A stretch of 64,000 nt of DNA from CALLPQ01 sp039819545 (GTDB lineage: Bacteria > Pseudomonadota > Alphaproteobacteria > Caulobacterales > Parvularculaceae), in NCBI GenBank assembly GCA_039819545.1, contig JBCBRS010000008.1, forward strand, positions 1 through 64,000, read 5' to 3'. The notes under the pieces are model-generated. The model was not told where the DNA came from and made no database searches. It saw nothing but the letters and a program-made list of their open reading frames with translations. The translations under genes were made by a program, and so were the position numbers. Shown here piece by piece: positions 1 to 8,138 of this stretch (positions are counted from its first letter, which is position 1; every line of letters begins with the position of its first letter).

Positions 1-60
1 AGAAAACTCCTTATCGTCCTCAATGCCATGATGAAAAATAAAACCGTCTATCAATCTTGA
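1..60 (+). CDS. C-terminal tail of an IS110-like transposase (partial)
   Basis: The first 19 codons are open from the window edge and end in TGA at 58-60. They read RKLLIVLNAMMKNKTVYQS. A tail of the form (R)KLL-I-LNAM(M/L) followed by a few polar residues is typical of IS110/IS116 family transposases. The rest of the gene lies outside the window, so intactness cannot be judged. A copy of the dispersed CCCGGG repeat begins only a few bases downstream. The match is short and made from memory, so this is a tentative call. Confidence 0.5.
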   Translation, partial: RKLLIVLNAMMKNKTVYQS

Positions 61-68
61 GAACAGTT

Positions 69-150
69 GCCGGGTCTGGCGCCCGGGGACACGGGGTAAA
101 TATCAAAGATAGAACCGTATTCCCGGGCAAGCGCAGCGCAGATCCGGAAT
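69..150. repeat. Dispersed CCCGGG palindromic repeat, copy 1
   Basis: A GC-rich hairpin half (69-95, ending GGGGACACGG) is followed after about 20 bases by CCGTATTCCCGGGCAAGCGC and the GCGCAGAtCCGG arm. The order and spacing match one junction of the tandem array at 16.6-17.1 kb, so this is a diverged single copy of that element. It should not be read as coding, although it leaves open frames on both strands. Confidence 0.8.
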
Positions 151-227
151 CTGTCGCTGCATCCGCTCGACTATTGAAACGGGCCTCGGATCAAATCCAA
201 GATTCGATATTGGCTAACAAAGTCGAT

Positions 228-1160
228 TTAAGCGACCGCACCCACCATCCGTCTACGGCGCATCGATTGAACAAATGCCGAAAGGCCAGCGAGGAAGACC
301 CAAACCGCTGCCGGGAGGGGCACGGCGGGGATTTCGCCGGCGGCGTTTACCGCGAAGTCGATATCCGTTGTCACAAACATCTGTTCGCCGGGACCGTTGC
401 TGACGAAGAATTCCACCGGGAGAGTGCCGCTGGTGGCCAAACCTGTTGTGCGTAGGAAACTGACGAGGTCGCCCACCGTTTGTACGCTCATGGGCAAGGG
501 CGCAGACATCAAGGTCAACAGCCCGCTCGCCGATCCGGCCAGGCTATTCGCCGCCGAGGACGGCCCGCTCACGATGGGCAAGACCACACTGAGAACGCCG
601 TTATCGATCAGTGCGCGGCTGCTCGCGCCGCCAGTGGCTGTCTCAAAGATGAAACCGCCCATGCTGGGGTCGCCAAGCGTGCCACTGATCGACAGGTTAG
701 AGCCTGTGGGCAAATTCGTGTTGGGATCGAGGATCAGGAATGAATAGCCATCCATGATCGGATCACCCAGAACCCCGTGGGCAAATTCAAGCGCGATCGT
801 CAGCGGCGTATCGGTTAGACCAAGCTGGTCCACACTCATAATCGAGCCACCACCGGGCTGACTGGGGTTGGCTACAAAGCGAGAACTCAAGAAGGTGCCA
901 TCGGTTACGAGTCCGTCGAGGAGAACCGTGTCGGCGCGCGCCTCTTGAGCCAAGCTAAGCGCGACGGTTGCGGCGAGTGCCGCCATTGCGGCGATCACAA
1001 GTTTTCGAAGTGTCGCCCGCGCCTGTGCAGCATTCCGAGCGGCATTTTGCGCGGCGCGTGCCGCTATCCGCGCCCTACGACTGTCACCAACTGGCACAGC
1101 GCTACGCGCGAGCACCTCATCTTCGTGCCCAGAAAATCCCATAACGTACCCCAAATCCAT
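228..1160 (-). CDS. Secreted VPLPA-CTERM sorting-domain protein, function unknown
   Basis: The protein of about 310 residues ends in VPLPAAVWVFLAGL followed by an Arg-rich tail (SMRRRR). This is the tripartite C-terminal sorting signal of the VPLPA-CTERM type: motif, transmembrane helix, basic end. Such proteins are exported and processed by an exosortase-like enzyme at the inner membrane. A hydrophobic stretch (KLVIAAMAALAATVALSLA, ending near ARA|D) is the likely signal peptide. It lies unusually far in, after an Arg/Ala-rich stretch of about 60 residues, so the start is uncertain: ATG at 1160 is used here, TTG at 1193 and ATG at 1142 are alternatives. The mature part is Gly/Ser/Leu-rich with no recognised catalytic domain. 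Confidence 0.75.
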   Translation of the reverse strand: MDLGYVMGFSGHEDEVLARSAVPVGDSRRARIAARAAQNAARNAAQARATLRKLVIAAMAALAATVALSLAQEARADTVLLDGLVTDGTFLSSRFVANPSQPGGGSIMSVDQLGLTDTPLTIALEFAHGVLGDPIMDGYSFLILDPNTNLPTGSNLSISGTLGDPSMGGFIFETATGGASSRALIDNGVLSVVLPIVSGPSSAANSLAGSASGLLTLMSAPLPMSVQTVGDLVSFLRTTGLATSGTLPVEFFVSNGPGEQMFVTTDIDFAVNAAGEIPAVPLPAAVWVFLAGLSAFVQSMRRRRMVGAVA

Positions 1161-1332
1161 ACCTACCAACCAAGAGCGTAGCAGCCCTTGCAAAAAACGT
1201 AGCTTTCCAATTTGTTAATTACTACCAAAAATTAAGGTTAAGAGGCGCCGGCTGTCCAAATTTAATGTTGGCGCGTGCTGACGCTATCTGATCGCATCAG
1301 TGTCATCCCAGTTTGGACATAACGAACTGCAT

Positions 1333-1371
1333 TAAAAAAGCCGCACAACCCCTTAAGATTGCGCGGCTTTT
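1333..1371 (-). terminator. Rho-independent terminator of the peptidoglycan-binding protein gene
   Basis: AAAAGCCGC (1336-1344) and GCGGCTTTT (1363-1371) form a perfect 9-bp stem with an 18-base loop. It lies just past the stop of the gene at 1394-2728 and has a run of T on the minus strand. Flanking A/T tracts on both sides could let it work in either direction. Confidence 0.85.
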
Positions 1372-1393
1372 CGAATTCTGATCAGGTGCGGGT

Positions 1394-2728
1394 TTAGATA
1401 ACACCCAACCGGCGGATCGTCGCCATGGTCAGCTGGCCAGAGGGCAAACCCTGATCAACCTGATAGGCGCGCAAGGCCGAAATCGTCTGGGCACCAAGCA
1501 CACCATCGACACCGCCCGGATTGTAACCAGCGCGGCGCAAGGCAATTTGCACCTTCCGGATCACGCCAGGCGTCGTGTTGGTTTCGCAAAGGATTTCTTG
1601 CCATTCCAGCCGTTCGTCACTGACTTTGCGCTGTTTACTAACGGTCCGGTAGGTGGCCTCAATTGGAATGCGACGCTCCTGGGCCGGACGGACCAGCTTG
1701 CGCACGCGCACCGTGTCATATTGTGCCGGAATAGGTACAGCGCGTGTGCTGGCTGGCTGATCCAGGACCCGCTTTGAAATGGTTCGCGTCTTGGCGGGGA
1801 TAAACACCTCTTCGGTACGGGCTGGCGTTTTCAACTCCTTGCGCACCACCGTTTTGTATTCGGCAGGGACTTCCACCAGACACATGATTTCACCTGTGGA
1901 CGAGTCAACACGGGTGATTGGGCCCGTGCCTTTTTTCCAAGTGGTGTAAGCCTCACGGACCAAAATCTGCTCGGTGACGCTTTCATACGTGGCCGGAATA
2001 GTTTTCAGCTCTGTGCGCGCTGGCTCCACTTCAACCGTTTCAGTCACGGTTTTGTAGGTCGCGGGAATCACTTCGATTCGCTGCGAGGCTTCGCGGGTTA
2101 AAACCTGCTGATTCTCAAAGGTGTATTCGGCCGGTATCACCTCAACGCGCTCTGACCCAGCGGTGTCCAGAACCCGCTCCGTACTCGTCTCGTACTGTCC
2201 AGGGATAATGACCCGGGCATAGCACTCACCTTTTTTTGCATTGGGGGGCAGGTCGGCTGCGTTTCCGCTTCCGCCACCGGTGGATGCCCGGCTCAATTGC
2301 TCATTACGCTGACGAAGAGCAGCATTCTCGCGGCGCAAACGCTCAATGTCTTCGGGTGAGAGCTGTTGTTGCTGCACCGCTGCTATTGCGGCTGTAGCGG
2401 GAATTGCGGCAGCTGCACTTGATGTAATCGGAGCAAGCGTGCCCCCGGCTGTGCCGCCACCAATCGCGGTATTGGTATAAACAGCGGCGCGCGTGCGTAC
2501 CCGGCTTGTATCTGCCGCCCGAACAACGCTGGCGGGCTGTGGTGCCAGTCGTAATGGGGTGGCGACCGACGGCGCATTGCGCCCCAGTACGGCGCCGTGG
2601 GTGACTACGGTCACATTATTCAGCCGCGTGATTTCCTGCGCCTGGGCTGCGGTCATGACTGAGGCAGTGCTTAATGCCATTGCCGCCACACCGGCAGCCA
2701 GAGCAAGTTTTTGTCGTGTTGCGTTCAT
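1394..2728 (-). CDS. Exported peptidoglycan-binding protein with eight internal IPA-Y repeats
   Basis: The 444-residue protein has a clear signal peptide (MNATRQKLALAAGVAAMALS..., cleavage near AQA|QE). A Gln-rich coiled-coil-like stretch follows at about 115-145 (SPEDIERLRRENAALRQRNEQ). Then come eight degenerate repeats of about 23 residues, each centred on V-x-IPA-x-Y-x-T-V (for example EVIPAEYTF, EVIPATYKT, PIPAQYDT). The C-terminal ~65 residues form a PG_binding_1 fold (VQIALRRAGYNPGGVDGVLG...TISALRAYQ). The likely role is an envelope protein that grips peptidoglycan; the repeats suggest an extended beta-rich stalk. It is a single gene with its own terminator. The partner and exact role are unknown. 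Confidence 0.8.
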   Translation of the reverse strand: MNATRQKLALAAGVAAMALSTASVMTAAQAQEITRLNNVTVVTHGAVLGRNAPSVATPLRLAPQPASVVRAADTSRVRTRAAVYTNTAIGGGTAGGTLAPITSSAAAAIPATAAIAAVQQQQLSPEDIERLRRENAALRQRNEQLSRASTGGGSGNAADLPPNAKKGECYARVIIPGQYETSTERVLDTAGSERVEVIPAEYTFENQQVLTREASQRIEVIPATYKTVTETVEVEPARTELKTIPATYESVTEQILVREAYTTWKKGTGPITRVDSSTGEIMCLVEVPAEYKTVVRKELKTPARTEEVFIPAKTRTISKRVLDQPASTRAVPIPAQYDTVRVRKLVRPAQERRIPIEATYRTVSKQRKVSDERLEWQEILCETNTTPGVIRKVQIALRRAGYNPGGVDGVLGAQTISALRAYQVDQGLPSGQLTMATIRRLGVI

Positions 2729-3266
2729 CGTTCTCTCTTCCGTTAATCGCGCGTTTCTCAGCGGTCATCCATCACTTGTTATCCCAGTGACCTCATTGCG
2801 TGCTAACCAAACCCTACCGTCCATCGCGCCCCAAATCTGTGAATGGGTATTCAACCAACCGCGCCTGTTAGCGCTCAAATATTGCGAAAACCCCTTCTCG
2901 CTCCCTGCTTGCGTTGGACAAGCAATGCCCAGCCCCATGAAACCAAGCTTGGCACCCGTCCCATTAAGAGACGATACCATATTCCCAATCGGGCTCGCAA
3001 ATAAAATTCTCGTTGAAAAACAGGGGGATGTTTCTCCTAATCAACGTGTTCAAACGCGAAGGACCATCACGATGCTGACGCCCAGAAAATCTAAATCCCA
3101 AATAAACCGGATAGCCAGCGGGCTTACAGACGGCACGCAAATTGTGCATTTATCGGTATCAGAATGATAGCGATTCCTTTTCCGTCACCAACGCTGTGAC
3201 CAGAGATACGCGAGGCCGCCAACACTAAATTCAGCTTACTCAGGACTGCACTCAAGCGTTCATCGA
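2729..3266. other. Intergenic region, no gene recognised
   Basis: About 540 bases between the peptidoglycan-binding protein gene and dusA. It is more AT-rich than its surroundings. Short open frames exist on both strands, but none has a convincing ribosome site, composition or similarity. The part next to 2728 should hold the promoter of the minus-strand gene. Nothing else is seen. Confidence 0.5.
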
Positions 3267-4331
3267 TCACGCCAACGCGGTGCGCGCGGACGGGGCGGCG
3301 GGTTCTGCAGCGGGCGGCATTGTCGCTAGTGTCGTCGTTAAAATATCGGGCGGCGTATTGCGGCCATGGCGCGACAATGCCTGACGCCAGTGACGTGCAC
3401 CGCGCTGACCACTGAAAAGACCCAGCATATGACGCGTAATCGCATGGGGTTTGACGGTATTGTCCCTGACCATGCGGTCTACATAGTCCTGCATCCGGTG
3501 AACAACCTCCTGCCGCGATGCCGCCGCAGGCGGGGATGAGAAAAAGAACGGATCAACTTCTGATAATAACCACGGGTTTGCGTAAGGCGCACGGCCCAGC
3601 ATCACGCCATCGAGCCCCGTCTGCTCGTTGCCGTTTTCATCCGTAGACGCAGGGTTGAGCGCCTTTGTCATTTCGCTGTGGGCATGGCCCACAGTCTCCA
3701 ACCCGCCATTAAGAAGGATTGTGAGATTGGCAAAGTGCGTTTTGACTGCCCGCACCACATCATAATCCAGCGGCGGTACGGTTCTGTTTTCTTTTGGTGA
3801 CAATCCCTTCAGCCACGCCTTGCGCGCATGAATAATAAAAAGATGGCATCCTGCATTCGCCACCGTCTCAATAAAGGGGAACAGCGTTTGCGCCGGGTCC
3901 TGATCATCGACACCAAGTCGGCATTTGACAGTGATCGGTACCGAAGACGTCGCTCGCATAGCTGCAACGCAATCGGCCACCAGCGTCGGCGTTTTCATCA
4001 GGCAAGCGCCAAACGCCCCCGATTGCACCCGGTCCGATGGGCATCCGACGTTCAGATTTATTTCGTCATAGCCATGATCTGCCCCGATTGAAGCGGCCTG
4101 CGCCAACGTTGCAGGATCGCTGCCCCCCAATTGGAGGGCAACGGGATGTTCCTCGTCGCAGAAGCCTAGCAGATAATCCCGGTCACCATGGACCACAGCA
4201 TCAGCGGTCACCATCTCCGTGTAGAGACGGGCATGGCGCGACATCAGCCGATGAAAGTACCGGCAATGGCGGTCCGTCCCATCCATCATGGGAGCGACAC
4301 AAAACCGATGAGTGTGAACTGAGGCTGTCAT
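3267..4331 (-). CDS. dusA: tRNA-dihydrouridine synthase (DusA type)
   Basis: This FMN enzyme reduces uridines in the tRNA D-loop using NADPH. The 354-residue protein has the full TIM-barrel signature: CVAPMMDGTDRHCRYFHR at the N terminus, TEMVTADAV, the QLGGSDP strand, the active-site loop NLNVGCPSDRVQSGAFGACLM with proton-donor Cys97, TVKCRLGVDD with the FMN-contacting Lys136, IHARKAWLKGLSPKENR, and LNGGLE. The motif SPKENR and the length fit DusA rather than DusB or DusC. A short extra loop (STDENGNEQT) interrupts the region before GVMLGRAPYANPWLL. It stands alone, downstream of dksA on the same strand with a 255-base gap. Confidence 0.92.
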   Translation of the reverse strand: MTASVHTHRFCVAPMMDGTDRHCRYFHRLMSRHARLYTEMVTADAVVHGDRDYLLGFCDEEHPVALQLGGSDPATLAQAASIGADHGYDEINLNVGCPSDRVQSGAFGACLMKTPTLVADCVAAMRATSSVPITVKCRLGVDDQDPAQTLFPFIETVANAGCHLFIIHARKAWLKGLSPKENRTVPPLDYDVVRAVKTHFANLTILLNGGLETVGHAHSEMTKALNPASTDENGNEQTGLDGVMLGRAPYANPWLLSEVDPFFFSSPPAAASRQEVVHRMQDYVDRMVRDNTVKPHAITRHMLGLFSGQRGARHWRQALSRHGRNTPPDILTTTLATMPPAAEPAAPSARTALA

Positions 4332-4586
4332 GGGGCAAGTCTATATCTGCCCAGCAAACGATTGCCAAAGAGAGTTTACGCGCTGCGCAACCGAGCGCTT
4401 GAGTGGCGAGGTCACGGGTCATTGACGACGACGCGCCAGCACTTAGCTTGGGCGGAGTTTGCTTCAATACTGACTTTTAGGAAATGCAACCGATCACTGA
4501 ACCCCATCCTCGCGTCGCAGCGGGCGCGCGGTTGCGCATGCCAACACTTGAAGAATCTTTCTCGTCAAATGTTCGTAATAGTCGTC

Positions 4587-5000
4587 TTAGTCGTCGCGGT
4601 GGACCTTTTCTTTGCGCTCGTGGCGTTCCTGCGCCTCTAGCGACAAAGTCGCGATGGGCCGCGCTTCGAGGCGTTCGAGGCTGATCGGGTCGCCCGTTTC
4701 TTCGCAATAGCCATAGTCGCCGGAGTCAATCCGGCGGATAGCGGCATCGATTTTTGAGATCAATTTGCGCTGGCGGTCCCGGGTGCGCAGTTCCAGGGCC
4801 TTGTCGGTTTCGCTGGAGGCGCGGTCGGCAATATCAGGCAGCTGATTATTCTCCTCAGCAAGCTGATTAAGCGTACCCCTGCTTTCGCGTACAATGTCGT
4901 CTTTCCATTCCACAAGCTTGCGGCGGAAATATTCCAATTGTCGTTCGCTCATGAATTTTTCGTCATAGGACGGACGATATTCCTGTAGGTCCACGCTCAT
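4587..5000 (-). CDS. dksA: DksA-family RNA polymerase-binding regulator (single-cysteine type)
   Basis: DksA enters the RNA polymerase secondary channel and acts with ppGpp to reset rRNA and amino-acid promoters. The 137-residue protein has the coiled coil (residues ~20-90) with the tip motif D56-x-x-D59-x-A61. The globular end holds only one cysteine (Cys99 in GYCEETGDPISLERLEARP), where classical DksA has four zinc ligands. The following ATLSLEAQERHERKE helix replaces the second Cys pair. This reduced form is common in alphaproteobacteria and is not a frameshift. The gene follows fliX on the same strand after 321 bases. Confidence 0.93.
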   Translation of the reverse strand: MSVDLQEYRPSYDEKFMSERQLEYFRRKLVEWKDDIVRESRGTLNQLAEENNQLPDIADRASSETDKALELRTRDRQRKLISKIDAAIRRIDSGDYGYCEETGDPISLERLEARPIATLSLEAQERHERKEKVHRDD

Positions 5001-5321
5001 CTGTCACTCCCTGTGCCTGCCCGGAAAGACGACTGCTCACGCTTAGCCCCTGCCCTACACATCGGGTTTGCGCTGTTTATGTCACTGGAGTGGCCAAGAA
5101 ATGGTGCGCCGCACAATGACGATCGACCGGGTCACCTTCTCGCCTCTCCGTCGCGGCGGCCTTACCGCAGTCTTGTTTCAGATTCGTTACAGCCGTCCGC
5201 GCGACGTCCTTACTGCCCCGTCTTTGCCGGCTCAAGGAAATAGTGCGCACGGATCGTCACATTCCCCGGAGCAGCCGCCACCAATAGTCAGTGCAAATGA
5301 AGGGCCAGAGCGCCCGCTACC
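5001..5321. other. Intergenic region upstream of dksA
   Basis: About 320 bases separate fliX from dksA, both on the minus strand. It should carry the dksA promoter and leader. No terminator-like hairpin with a T tract and no convincing gene was found. Confidence 0.4.
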
Positions 5322-5747
5322 CTACTCAATCCCGCGTTTGGCAAGTTCAACCCGCACGCGCACCAGCAATGCATCGCGCAGCGCACCAAAGGCTGGACGG
5401 GCACCAGCGTCTTTGTCTTCCGGGCCCCCTGCGAGCTTTTTCAATTGATGCAATGCAGCAGCATCCAGGGTATCGGCGAGCATCGCCTGATGGAGCTGAT
5501 CGAGCAGCGTGAGAGAGTGCTCGGCCCACACAACCTCGCCGTGCTGATGCGGGTTTTCTTGAAGGGCGATCAGGGCACCGAGCGTGCTGGCTGCGCTGGC
5601 AGCACCCAGTTGAGCTGTCTCGGTTGGCGTCTTCGTGCCGGAAATGGGGGCAAAACCGCTGGCGGAGGCGGTTTTCACGCGCCCCGCGGCGGGGCCGGGT
5701 GTGCTGTCATTTGTGCGTCTTGTTCGAATAGGTTGAACCACGCCCAT
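5322..5747 (-). CDS. fliX: Flagellar assembly regulator FliX
   Basis: In Caulobacter-type bacteria FliX couples completion of the early flagellar structure to activity of the sigma-54 activator FlbD. The 141-residue protein has a disordered Pro/Ala/Thr-rich N terminus (residues 1-50). A helical C-terminal half follows with the pattern HSLTLLDQLHQAMLADTLDAAALHQLKKL and a basic last helix (LLVRVRVELAKRG), as in the FliX family (about 140 residues). It diverges from flgI, which is the usual arrangement and supports the call. Identification is by pattern and context. Confidence 0.8.
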   Translation of the reverse strand: MGVVQPIRTRRTNDSTPGPAAGRVKTASASGFAPISGTKTPTETAQLGAASAASTLGALIALQENPHQHGEVVWAEHSLTLLDQLHQAMLADTLDAAALHQLKKLAGGPEDKDAGARPAFGALRDALLVRVRVELAKRGIE

Positions 5748-5964
5748 TGATCCCTTGGTCTTTCACCGCGCCTGACGGCCTTGAAGTGCACCCTAGAGCT
5801 AGCACCAACAGGGATAATCGGCGGTTAATGGGCAAATACCACTCGGCAATTCCTGCCGCCTGGTATTGGCGCAAGCCGCCTTTTACGAAAAATGCACTTA
5901 CCATTTTTATCGTAACCCAATGAAATCACGAGACTTTATCTTACCTGACGGTGCTGCATAAGGC

Positions 5965-5980
5965 TGGCACAATCCTCGCT
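5965..5980 (+). promoter_or_regulatory. Candidate sigma-54 (-24/-12) promoter for flgI
   Basis: TGGCACAATCCTCGCT matches the -24/-12 consensus: TGGCAC, then exactly ten bases between the GG and GC dinucleotides. It lies in the fliX-flgI divergent region, as expected for a class III-type flagellar operon driven by RpoN with FlbD. It sits inside the longest possible flgI reading frame (GTG at 5951), so that start cannot be used from a transcript made here. A start at 6056 or later is implied. Confidence 0.6.
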
Positions 5981-6055
5981 TTACTGACCAAGCGCATTTT
6001 CGCCCTTGGCGCCGGACGCGTGAAAGTGAGTCGAGCAAAAGTGAGTATCGCCAGC

Positions 6056-7258
6056 GTGAAAAAAAATGCGGGATCAAGTTTCACCGGGTGCATCCGGTCC
6101 CCGGTGGCGCGGCGCCGTCTCCTGCGCGTCCTCTTTGCGACGTTTTCAATCATTACACTGATCCTGCCCGCGGCTTCGCCAACCTTTGCCCAGTCGCGGA
6201 TCAAGGATCTCGCCGATGTGGAAGGGGTGCGCGACAATATGCTGGTCGGCTATGGCCTTGTGGTCGGTCTTGCTGGGACTGGTGACCGCATCCGCAATAC
6301 GCCATTTACCCGCGAAAGCCTTGTCTCCATGCTGGAACGGCTCGGCGTTAATGTGCGCTCTGAATTTCTTGATACGGATAATATTGCGGCAGTTATGGTA
6401 ACCGCAAATCTTCCAGCTTTTGCAACACAAGGCACGCGGCTCGACATTGCGGTGAGTGCCCTTGGCGATGCGCAAAGCCTGCGCGGCGGTACATTACTGG
6501 TAACGCCGCTCTATGGCGCCGATGATGAGGTTTACGCGGTGGCACAGGGGCCTCTTGCCGTCAGCGGGTTCGCCGCACGCGGACAGGCGGCGTCCCTGAC
6601 CGAGGGAGTACCCACCAATGGGCGCATTTCCAATGGCGCGGTCGTGGAACGCGAAATCCCCTATGATTTGGCCCGCAAGCAGGAGGTGCGTCTCGCCCTG
6701 CGCAACCCAGACCTGACCACCGCGCAACGGATTGCCGGCGCCATCAATCGAGAAGTCAGCAGCAACGGGACAACGGGCGTACCAGCGCGCATTGCCGCCG
6801 TTGCTAACCCGAGCACTGTCGTTGTGCGCCGCCCGCCTGACTATCCGGGAAATATGGTCACGCTCCTTTCCCGCATCGAAGGGCTCGGCGTGACGCCAGA
6901 CCAGACCGCACGCGTGGTCATTGATGAAGCCTCTGGCGTTATTGTGATTGGCGATGACGTGCGCGTGTCCACCGTGGCCATTGCGCAAGGTAGCCTGACG
7001 ATTTCCATCGCCGAAACCCCGCAGGTTAGCCAGCCCATCGCCAATTTCTCCGACGCCGGTCAGACCGTTGTCGTTCCGCGGACGGAAGTTGACGCGCAAC
7101 AGCAGGATGGCCAGCTACAAATCGTTGGCGGCGGGGTCCGCTTGAGTGAGCTTGTGGACGGGCTTAACGCACTGGGCGTGAGCCCGCGCGATATGATCGC
7201 GATCCTGCAGGCGATCAAAACCGCGGGCGCATTACAAGCTGATATTGAGGTGCGCTAA
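6056..7258 (+). CDS. flgI: Flagellar P-ring protein precursor FlgI
   Basis: FlgI forms the periplasmic P-ring, the peptidoglycan bushing of the flagellar rod. A Sec signal (RRRLLRVLFATFSIITLILPAASPTFAQ|S) precedes the family's conserved start SRIKDLADVEGVRDNMLVGYGLVVGLAGTGD. The rest is typical: NTPFTRESLVSMLERLGVNV, RGGTLLVTPL, VPTNGRISNGAVVERE, and the C terminus LVDGLNALGVSPRDMIAILQAIKTAGALQADIEVR. There is no in-frame ATG near the signal peptide. GTG at 6056 gives 400 residues, GTG at 6104 a shorter leader, and GTG at 5951 lies upstream of the sigma-54 site. The TAATG overlap with flgJ shows translational coupling. Confidence 0.95.
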   Translation: MKKNAGSSFTGCIRSPVARRRLLRVLFATFSIITLILPAASPTFAQSRIKDLADVEGVRDNMLVGYGLVVGLAGTGDRIRNTPFTRESLVSMLERLGVNVRSEFLDTDNIAAVMVTANLPAFATQGTRLDIAVSALGDAQSLRGGTLLVTPLYGADDEVYAVAQGPLAVSGFAARGQAASLTEGVPTNGRISNGAVVEREIPYDLARKQEVRLALRNPDLTTAQRIAGAINREVSSNGTTGVPARIAAVANPSTVVVRRPPDYPGNMVTLLSRIEGLGVTPDQTARVVIDEASGVIVIGDDVRVSTVAIAQGSLTISIAETPQVSQPIANFSDAGQTVVVPRTEVDAQQQDGQLQIVGGGVRLSELVDGLNALGVSPRDMIAILQAIKTAGALQADIEVR

Positions 7259-7584
7259 TGGCTGTTGACCTGAATGGGCTTGCGCTTGTGACACCCGCTC
7301 GCTCGGCCGAACCCGCGGCCACGCCCTCAAACTTGGGCCAGATCGACGAGATTGCCCAAGAGTTCGAAGCGCTTGTCCTCGCGCAATTGCTCGCGCCAAT
7401 CTTTGCTGGCGTAGAAAACAATCCGCTGGTGGGCGGCGGACCGGGAAAAGACGCCTTCGAGGCAATGTTACAGGAGCATTATGCCGACGCCATCGCCGCA
7501 CGCGGCGGCGTCGGTATCGCCGATCAGGTCAAGGCAAGCCTGATCGCCATGCAGGCGGACAATACCCCCGCCGCGCTGCGCTAG
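7258..7584 (+). CDS. flgJ: Rod-binding protein FlgJ (N-terminal domain only)
   Basis: This 108-residue protein corresponds to the rod-binding (rod-capping) half of FlgJ. Diagnostic residues are IDEIAQEFEALVLAQLLAPIF, the GGGPGKDAFEAMLQEHYADAIAARGGVGIADQV helix-turn, and a hydrophobic last helix. The peptidoglycan-hydrolase domain of enterobacterial FlgJ is absent, as is usual in alphaproteobacteria, where a separate hydrolase opens the wall. It overlaps the flgI stop by one base (TAATG), so the two are coupled. The next flagellar gene follows after 42 bases. Confidence 0.88.
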   Translation: MAVDLNGLALVTPARSAEPAATPSNLGQIDEIAQEFEALVLAQLLAPIFAGVENNPLVGGGPGKDAFEAMLQEHYADAIAARGGVGIADQVKASLIAMQADNTPAALR

Positions 7585-7626
7585 GCCCATGGCGTCGCTT
7601 TTTTACCGTATAAGGATCATTTTCAC

Positions 7627-8136
7627 ATGACCGCATCGACACCAACGTCAAGGAAATACTCGCTTGAGGAGACAGCGCCCCAAGACGACAACGTAAGTCG
7701 GATAGAGGAATTGATTGCCTTGACGGGGTCACTGACAACCCTGTTTGAACAGGAAAATCGTCACCTGACGGCGGGCGAAACCCTTAACTTTGCCGATCTG
7801 CAAGCAGAAAAAAACCGACTTGCCCTTGCCTATGCAACGGCGATCCGCAGTCTGGCCGAAAGCCGCGCCAAGGCGGGTGCGCTCGATCCAAATCTTTTGG
7901 AGATCTTACGCGGGCTGACAACCCGGTTCACGGCCCTTGCCAATGATCAACGCAATATCCTGCAAGGGACGCAAATTGCCCACAAAGGCCTTGTCGAGGC
8001 CGTGGTCACAGCGGCCACCGAAAAAACCGATGACCAACCGTCATCAAACAAGACAACATCAAAGCCATATGGCGCCAAGGGCTCACCCACGACGACTCTC
8101 AAAATCGGGCCAATTTCCGTACACCAACAAGCGTAA
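7627..8136 (+). CDS. FlbY/FlgN-like flagellar protein
   Basis: The 169-residue protein is almost all alpha-helical in its first 130 residues (RIEELIALTGSLTTLFEQENRHL..., FADLQAEKNRLALAYATAIRSLAESRAK). A Ser/Thr/Lys-rich disordered tail follows. This resembles FlgN-type export chaperones and the small FlbY protein encoded after flgI/flgJ in Caulobacter relatives. Position, third in the flgI operon, is the main reason for the call. It lacks a signal peptide and should be cytoplasmic. The substrate is unknown. It ends two bases from the convergent YbjN-like gene. Confidence 0.55.
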   Translation: MTASTPTSRKYSLEETAPQDDNVSRIEELIALTGSLTTLFEQENRHLTAGETLNFADLQAEKNRLALAYATAIRSLAESRAKAGALDPNLLEILRGLTTRFTALANDQRNILQGTQIAHKGLVEAVVTAATEKTDDQPSSNKTTSKPYGAKGSPTTTLKIGPISVHQQA

Positions 8137-8138
8137 GT

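Noticed and set aside
2493..3167. A 224-codon plus-strand open frame crossing the start of the peptidoglycan-binding protein gene
   Set aside because: It overlaps the signal-peptide coding part of a well-supported gene, shows no family features and has no ribosome site.
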